Source: JACCTU01 sp963700495
GTDB taxonomy: Bacteria > Actinomycetota > Thermoleophilia > Gaiellales > Gaiellaceae
Direction of reading: 5' to 3'
Length of the DNA: 64,000 nucleotides
NCBI GenBank assembly: GCA_963700495.1
Contig: CAVOXT010000001.1
Location: 682,001 to 746,000, forward strand
Each line of letters starts with the position of its first letter. Position 1 is the stretch's first letter. The position numbers were made by a program, and so were the translations under genes. Positions 59,260 through 64,000 of the stretch are shown here, in pieces. The notes beneath the pieces are model-generated. The model did not search any database and was not told the DNA's origin. It saw only the letters and a list, made by a program, of their open reading frames with translations.

Positions 59260-59829
59260 TCAGTCGTCGGCGAGCCGGGCGAAGAGCGTCGCGTCGACGC
59301 GTCGGCCTTCGTGTCGAAGGAGGCCGCGTCGCACGCCTTCGCGGGTGAAGCCGGTCCGCTCGAGCACGCGCTCGGAGGCCGTGTTACCGGGGCGCACCAC
59401 CGCCTCGACGCGATAGATGCCGTCCGCGAAGGCCTGCGAGGTCATCGCGTCGACCGCGCGGGTCGCGATGCCGCGCCCGCGCGCATGCACGAAGAGCCAG
59501 TAGCCGAGCTCGACGACGTCCCGCATGGGGTCGAAGTGGTGCAGATTCGTGCCCCCGAGGATCTCGCCCGTCTCGTCGTCCTCGATCAGGTACGGCGACA
59601 TCAGACCGCGCCGGCGGAAGTCCTCGAGCTGGTCGGTGATGTACGCGCGCAACAGCTCCGGCCCGAACGGCGGCAGCCCGGCCTCGCCGCCGACCTCGGG
59701 GTCGGTGAACGCGGGCACGATCGCCTCGACGTCCTCGAGCGTCGGCAGACGGAGGAGGAATCCCTGCGCGGCGATCTCGGTCGGGAACTCGTAGCCCGAG
59801 AGCCGGCCGACGGTCTTGTCCGACGTCAC
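59260..59829 (-). CDS. RimJ/RimL-type GNAT acetyltransferase between trpB and trpA
   Basis: 189 residues from GTG, overlapping the trpB stop as GTGA. The RimL-like pattern is clear: LRLPTLEDVEAIVPAFTDP, GGTNLHHFDPMRDVVELGYW, VHARGRGIATRAVDAMTSQA (acetyl-CoA loop), NTASERVLERTGFTREGVRR. Family members acetylate protein N-termini or small amines. Its coupling to trpB and trpA on both sides means it is made together with tryptophan synthase, an uncommon insertion. Confidence 0.9.
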   Translation of the reverse strand: MTSDKTVGRLSGYEFPTEIAAQGFLLRLPTLEDVEAIVPAFTDPEVGGEAGLPPFGPELLRAYITDQLEDFRRRGLMSPYLIEDDETGEILGGTNLHHFDPMRDVVELGYWLFVHARGRGIATRAVDAMTSQAFADGIYRVEAVVRPGNTASERVLERTGFTREGVRRGLLRHEGRRVDATLFARLADD

Positions 59830-60932
59830 CGCCCGACCACCTGCGAGAGATCCTTGTCGCCGCGTCCCGAGAGGCAGACCAGGATGAGCTCGGCGTCGAG
59901 GTCGAGCACTCGCGCGAGTGCGTGAGACGGCTCGAGCGCCGGGAGGATGCCCTCCGTGCGTGCGAGGCGGTGGAAGGCGGCGAGCGCCTCCTCGTCGGTC
60001 GCTCCGACGTACTCGGCTCGTCCGCTGTCGCGCAGATACGCGTGCTCGGGGCCGACGCCGGGGTAGTCGAGGCCGGCCGAGATCGAGTGGGCGTCGAGCA
60101 CCTGCCCGTCGGCGTCGGCGAGCACCGAGGAGCGCGCGCCGTGGAGGACGGCGGGCCGCCCGGTGCCGAGCGACGCCGCTCCGGCCGCCTCGACGCCGAT
60201 CAGGCGCACGTCGTCGTCGAGGAAGCCCGAGAAGGTTCCGATCGCGTTCGAGCCGCCCCCGACGCACGCGATCACCGCGTCCGGCAGGCGTCCCTCGGCG
60301 GCGAGTACCTGCTCTCGTGCCTCGCGTCCGATCACCGCCTGCAGTTCGCGCACGATCTCCGGGTACGGGTGCGGCCCGACGCAGGAGCCGATGAGGTAGT
60401 GCGTCGTGTCGACGTTCGTGATCCAGTCGCGGATCGCCTCGCTCGTCGCTTCCTTCAGCGTGCGCGTGCCGAACTCGACCGGCCGCACCTCCGCGCCGAG
60501 CAGGTGCATGCGCTCGACGTTGGGGCGCTGCCGGCGCATGTCCTCCGAGCCCATGTAGACGACGCAGTCGAACCCGAAGCGCGCGCACACCGTCGCCGTC
60601 GCGACGCCGTGCTGGCCGGCCCCCGTCTCGGCGACGATTCGCCGCTTGCCGAGCCGCTGTGCGAGCACGGCCTGACCGAGCGCGTTGTTGAGCTTGTGTG
60701 CGCCGGTGTGGAGCAGGTCCTCGCGCTTCAGGTACAGCCGCTGCTCGGGCGCGAACCGCGCGGCGCGGGTCAGCGGCGTGGGCCTGCCGCCGTAGTTCGT
60801 GAGCAGCTCGTGCAGTTCGGCGCGGAACGAGTCGTCGGCGAGCGCCGCCCGCCAGCCTGCCTCGAGCTCGTCGAGCGCGGGGATCAGCGTCTCGGGGACG
60901 AAGCGCCCGCCGTACTCCCCGTAGGTCAGCAT
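59826..60932 (-). CDS. trpB: Tryptophan synthase beta chain
   Basis: 368 residues. YGGRFVPETLIPALDELEAG start, PLP-binding Lys80 in LLHTGAHKLNNALG, ETGAGQHGVATATVCARFG, phosphate loop GGGSNAIGTF and SGRGDKDLSQV at the end. It condenses indole and serine to tryptophan; TrpB1 type that partners TrpA. ATGCTGA overlap (7 bp) with the trpC/F stop. Confidence 0.96.
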   Translation of the reverse strand: MLTYGEYGGRFVPETLIPALDELEAGWRAALADDSFRAELHELLTNYGGRPTPLTRAARFAPEQRLYLKREDLLHTGAHKLNNALGQAVLAQRLGKRRIVAETGAGQHGVATATVCARFGFDCVVYMGSEDMRRQRPNVERMHLLGAEVRPVEFGTRTLKEATSEAIRDWITNVDTTHYLIGSCVGPHPYPEIVRELQAVIGREAREQVLAAEGRLPDAVIACVGGGSNAIGTFSGFLDDDVRLIGVEAAGAASLGTGRPAVLHGARSSVLADADGQVLDAHSISAGLDYPGVGPEHAYLRDSGRAEYVGATDEEALAAFHRLARTEGILPALEPSHALARVLDLDAELILVCLSGRGDKDLSQVVGR

Positions 60933-62080
60933 CGCGCGGCCTCGACGAACGCGCGGACACGTTCGGCGTCCTTGATTCCGGGCGCCGACTCGAGCGACGA
61001 GCTCGCGTCGACGGCCCAGGGCCGCACGCCCTTGATCGCCTCCTGCACGTTCTCCGGATTGAGCCCGCCGGCGAGCATCACCCGGCCCTCCACTGCCGCC
61101 GCCCGCTCGAAGTGGCCGCTGTCCTGCTGCTGCCAGGGGAGGTCGAGGACGCGGGCGACCTCGCGCCCATCGCTGAGGAGGACGCCGTCGCGCGCCCGGT
61201 GGCCGTTCTCGCGCCGGTAGAGCTGCACGAGGTCGGCCGGCGTCTCGTCGACGTCCTCGACGAAGACCGCGACCCTGAGCACCGTCTCGGGCGCCTGGAG
61301 CACGCCGGTTGCGCGGCGTGGGGTCTCTCGCGCGAGGATGAACCCGACCAGGTCGGCGCCCGCCTCGACCGCGAGGTCGACGTCCTCCTGCCTGGTGAGC
61401 CCGCACACCTTCACGAGCGGGCGTGCGATCAGGTCTGTCAGCCTGGCGCCCGGATCAGGTGCCCGCATGAGTGCGGTCCCGACGAGGATCGCGTCAGCTC
61501 CCGCGAGCTCGGCTGCGGCGGCCTGCGCTCGCGAATGCACGCCGCTCTCCGCGACAACGACCCGATCGCGAGGCGCCCGCGCGACCAGTTGCAGTTGGGC
61601 GCGCCGGTGGATCTCGAACGTCCCGAGGTCGCGCGCGTTGAGTCCGATCGGGTCGGCTCCGAGCTCGACCGCCCGCTGGAGCTCCTCGGCGTCGTGCGCC
61701 TCGACCAGCGTGTCGAGCCCGAGCTCGGCCGCGCAGCGCATGAGCGCCCGCGCGCGCTCGTCGTCCACGTCGCGGAGCAGGATCAGCGCGGCGTCGGCTC
61801 CTGCCGCCCTCAGCTCGCGAAAGTCGCTCTCCTCGGTGAAGAAGCCCTTGCCGAGGATCGGCAGCGTCGTGGCCGCCCGCGCGGCGCGGAGGTCGTCGAG
61901 CGAGCCGCCGAAGCGGTCGTCCACGAGGACGGAGAGGGCCGACGCGCCGGCCTGCGCGAACTGGACCGCGAGCAGGGCGGGATCGGCGTCGGCGCGCAGC
62001 TCTCCGGCGGAGGGCGAGCGTCGCTTGATCTCCGCGACGGCGCCCAGGCCGGGGGCGGCGAGTGCGTCTCGGAACCTCAC
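60926..62080 (-). CDS. trpCF: Fused indole-3-glycerol phosphate synthase/phosphoribosylanthranilate isomerase
   Basis: 384 residues from GTG. The TrpC half (~1-200: AVAEIKRRSPSAGELRADAD, PILGKGFFTEESDF, LILLRDV, VAESGVHSRAQ) runs directly into the TrpF half (~203-384: VKVCGLTRQEDVDLAVEAGA, LVGFILARETPRRA, MLAGGLNPENVQEAI, VDASSSLESAPGIKD). It carries out two successive steps, isomerisation then ring closure. The C-F order matches the enterobacterial TrpC(F) fusion, while many actinobacteria keep the two apart. GTGA overlap with trpD. Confidence 0.95.
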   Translation of the reverse strand: MRFRDALAAPGLGAVAEIKRRSPSAGELRADADPALLAVQFAQAGASALSVLVDDRFGGSLDDLRAARAATTLPILGKGFFTEESDFRELRAAGADAALILLRDVDDERARALMRCAAELGLDTLVEAHDAEELQRAVELGADPIGLNARDLGTFEIHRRAQLQLVARAPRDRVVVAESGVHSRAQAAAAELAGADAILVGTALMRAPDPGARLTDLIARPLVKVCGLTRQEDVDLAVEAGADLVGFILARETPRRATGVLQAPETVLRVAVFVEDVDETPADLVQLYRRENGHRARDGVLLSDGREVARVLDLPWQQQDSGHFERAAAVEGRVMLAGGLNPENVQEAIKGVRPWAVDASSSLESAPGIKDAERVRAFVEAARC

Positions 62081-63102
62081 GTCACGGCTGCTTTCTGCGA
62101 GAACGCGATCAGCAGCTCGAGGCGATCGGCCGCGGCGCCGGTCTCGAGCGACTCGCGCGCGTAGCCGAGCCCCTCGCGCAGGTCGGCGGCGTGCCCGCCC
62201 GCCGCGATCGCGCCCGCGGCGTTCAGCAGGATCGCGTTCTTCGCGCCGTCGTCCTCCATGCCCTGGAAGATCGCACGAATCCGCGTCGCGTTCTCGGCCG
62301 GAGTGCCGCCGACGAGCTCGAGCGGGTCGCAGCGCGGGATCCCGAGGTCGACGGGGTCGATCATCCGTTCGCGCACGTCGCCGTCGACGACCTCGCAAAC
62401 GAGGTTCGCGCCGGCAGGGGAGAGCTCGTCGATTCCCGCCGCCCCGTGCACGACGAACGCTCTGCGCGCACCGAGGCGCGCGAGCACGTCTGCGAGCGTG
62501 CGCACGAGGTCCGGCGCATAGACCCCGACGACCTGGGCGCGCGCCCCGGCCGGGTTCGTCAGCGGCCCGAGCACGTTGAAGACGGTCCGCGTCGCGAGCT
62601 CGCGCCGCACGGGCGCGGCGTGACGCATCGCCGGGTGGTGGGTCGGAGCGAACATGAAGCCAAAGCCGAGCTCGTCGATCGAGCTGGCGATCTGCTCCGG
62701 CGCGAGCTCGAGCTCGAACCCGAGAGCCTCGAGGACGTCGGCGGAGCCCGACGACGACGAGACCGCCCGGTTGCCGTGCTTCGCGACGGCCGCACCGGCC
62801 GCAGCCGCGACGAGCGCGGCGGCCGTCGAGATGTTGAGCGTGTGGGCGCCGTCGCCGCCCGTGCCCGCGGTGTCGACCAGGTCGAGCCGCGTCGGGACAA
62901 CGGGCACGACGTGCGCCCGCATCGCCTCCGCGAACCCGGCGATCTCGTCGGCGGTTTCGCCCTTCAACCGAAGCGCAATCAAGAAGCCGCCGATCTGCGC
63001 GGAGGTTGCGTCCCCGCGCATGATCTCGTCCATCGCCTCGCGCGCCTCGTCACGGGTGAGGTCGTGGTTGTCAAGGACTCGCTGGAGGGTGTGCTGGATC
63101 AG
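62077..63102 (-). CDS. trpD: Anthranilate phosphoribosyltransferase
   Basis: 341 residues if the CTG at 63102 is used. The family N-terminus (IQHTLQRVLDNHDLTRDEAR) lies upstream of the first ATG (63033), and no ATG, GTG or TTG occurs in it. The CTG overlaps the trpG stop as CTGA. PRPP-binding DTAGTGGDGAHTLNIST, KHGNRAVSSSSGSADVLEAL and GFGFMFAPTHHPAMRH are complete. It transfers phosphoribose to anthranilate. Confidence 0.94.
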   Translation of the reverse strand: MIQHTLQRVLDNHDLTRDEAREAMDEIMRGDATSAQIGGFLIALRLKGETADEIAGFAEAMRAHVVPVVPTRLDLVDTAGTGGDGAHTLNISTAAALVAAAAGAAVAKHGNRAVSSSSGSADVLEALGFELELAPEQIASSIDELGFGFMFAPTHHPAMRHAAPVRRELATRTVFNVLGPLTNPAGARAQVVGVYAPDLVRTLADVLARLGARRAFVVHGAAGIDELSPAGANLVCEVVDGDVRERMIDPVDLGIPRCDPLELVGGTPAENATRIRAIFQGMEDDGAKNAILLNAAGAIAAGGHAADLREGLGYARESLETGAAADRLELLIAFSQKAAVT

Positions 63103-63659
63103 GGTGCCTCCAGGAAGTTCTTCGCGATCATCGACCCGAGGGGCGTCAGCACGGATTCGGGGTGGAACTGGAGACCGTCGACCGGGAGCTCGCGGTGCCG
63201 CACGGCCATCACCTCTCCGTCCGCGGTCGTCGCCGAGACCTCGAGCGAGTCGGGGATCGTCGTCGCGGCCAGCGAGTGGTAGCGCCCGGCCTCGATCGAC
63301 TCGGGCAGGCCGGCGAAGATCCCGCGGCCGTCGTGCTCGACGCTCGCCGACTTGCCGTGGACGAGCTCATGCGCGAAGCCGACCTCGCCGCCGAAGGCTT
63401 CGACGATCGCCTGGTGCCCGAGACAGACGCCGAGGGTGCGCGTCCGCGGTGCCAGCCGGCGGATGATCTCGAGCGCCGCGCCCGCGTCCGCGGGACGTCC
63501 GGGGCCGGGGGAGACGACGAGGTACGACGGCGCGAGCGCCTCCGCCGCGTCGGCGTCGACCTCGTCGTTTCGGCGGACGTCGACCTCACAGCCGAGCTCC
63601 CCGAACAGGTGCACGAGGTTGTAGGTGAAGGAGTCGTAGTTGTCGATGAGCAGCATCAT
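63099..63659 (-). CDS. trpG: Anthranilate synthase component II (glutamine amidotransferase)
   Basis: 186 residues: MMLLIDNYDSFTYNLVHLFG, oxyanion strand VVSPGPGRPADAG, nucleophile Cys79 in LGVCLGHQAI, and His166/Glu168 in LQFHPESVLTP. It provides ammonia from glutamine to TrpE and may also serve p-aminobenzoate synthesis. ATGA overlap with trpE; a second ATG 3 bp later is possible. Confidence 0.94.
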   Translation of the reverse strand: MMLLIDNYDSFTYNLVHLFGELGCEVDVRRNDEVDADAAEALAPSYLVVSPGPGRPADAGAALEIIRRLAPRTRTLGVCLGHQAIVEAFGGEVGFAHELVHGKSASVEHDGRGIFAGLPESIEAGRYHSLAATTIPDSLEVSATTADGEVMAVRHRELPVDGLQFHPESVLTPLGSMIAKNFLEAP

Positions 63660-64000
63660 CCGCGCCCCTCGGCGAGCTGGATCGCCGTCTCGAGCGCGGC
63701 GAGCTTGTTCAGGCACTCCTGCTGCTCGGCGTGCGGCTCGGAGTCTGCCACGATGCCCGCGCCCGCCTGGAGGTAGGCGACGCCCTTGTCGAGCACGATC
63801 GTGCGGATGGCGATGCACGTGTCGAACGCCTCGCCACCGGGCAGCGCGTAGCCGACGGCGCCCGCGTACGGCCCGCGCCGGTAGCCCTCGAGCTCCGAGA
63901 TGATCTGCATCGCGCGAACCTTCGGCGCGCCGCTCACGGTTCCCGCAGGGAAGCACGCGCGGAGGAGGTCGAAGTGCGATACGCCCTCGCGCAGCTCGCC
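63656..64000 (-). CDS. trpE: Anthranilate synthase component I, C-terminal part
   Basis: About 115 residues at the right edge; the N-terminal three quarters lie outside. FDLLRACFPAGTVSGAPKVRA, the chorismate-site stretch EGYRRGPYAGAVGYAL, FDTCIAIRTIVLDKG and AGAGIVADSEPHAEQQEC match the catalytic half of TrpE/PabB. Whether it is TrpE or PabB rests on the operon, which contains the other trp genes. Promoter and any attenuator are beyond the window. Confidence 0.93.
   Translation of the reverse strand, partial: GELREGVSHFDLLRACFPAGTVSGAPKVRAMQIISELEGYRRGPYAGAVGYALPGGEAFDTCIAIRTIVLDKGVAYLQAGAGIVADSEPHAEQQECLNKLAALETAIQLAEGRG

Noticed and set aside
1..64000. CRISPR array, rRNA operon, replication origin
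   Set aside because: No regularly spaced short repeats, no rRNA sequence and no dnaA-box cluster were seen. The only large repeat is the LamG pair.

Overview
The window is high-GC bacterial DNA with the gene content and style of a deep-branching actinobacterium, most likely class Thermoleophilia (Gaiellales/Solirubrobacterales type). The pointers are GTG/TTG starts, apparently leaderless genes, a NucS mismatch endonuclease, ECF sigma factors with an NTF2-like tail, LuxR-type ATPase regulators and a trpEGD-trpC/F-trpB-trpA operon. The assignment is an inference from gene families; there is no rRNA gene here to test it.

Left part (1-13 kb): the tail of a secreted PQQ sugar dehydrogenase with PKD, FN3 and two identical LamG modules; an initiator tRNA-fMet; then a mobile module read leftwards (tyrosine integrase, two zinc-finger proteins, excisionase, HTH protein). 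A PVA-dehydrogenase-like exported PQQ protein follows, then a decayed zone (8.7-12.9 kb) with a truncated replication protein, a broken IS110 transposase, one broken and one intact RibD/DHFR-like gene, and four same-orientation copies of a short sequence around TTCGGGAATGTCCCC.

Middle (13-48 kb): mixed metabolic and regulatory genes. They include aldo/keto reductase, acetamidase/formamidase, a giant LuxR ATPase regulator, a DUF4242-haloperoxidase pair, a DipZ-like thiol-disulfide module, CapA, several two-component genes, cold shock protein, oxidoreductases, cupredoxin, a hydrolase-cyclase fusion, an orphan LanC, an ECF sigma factor, an efflux pump, a PepSY-OmpR-kinase operon, a YceI-reductase-GFA-MBL run, LtrA, a HAD enzyme and a secreted GH5 glycosidase. 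Several of these (dipZ, capA, the FAD oxidoreductase, the phosphotransferase, HAD, GH5) are interrupted by one to three frame changes while the residues on both sides stay conserved. That suggests base-level indels in the assembly or recent decay.

Right part (48-64 kb): NucS, a methyltransferase, YqgE, a CnoX-like thioredoxin; then a leftward signalling operon (GAF/PAS histidine kinase, receiver, membrane histidine kinase, NarL regulator, TPR protein, 31-residue exported-type peptide) with a divergent NarL regulator; then the trp operon with an acetyltransferase inserted between trpB and trpA and a HAD phosphatase at its end. Gene junctions in the trp operon overlap by 4-7 bases or lie 2 bases apart.

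The most unusual lead is the TPR-peptide pair at 50.65-51.79 kb. It has the layout of a Rap-Phr-like peptide signalling cassette and sits inside a two-component gene cluster. Other leads are three genes whose only sensible start is CTG overlapping the upstream gene, the identical LamG cassette with foreign codon use, a four-codon leader ahead of the integrase genes, and a cupredoxin with glutamine at the axial copper position.
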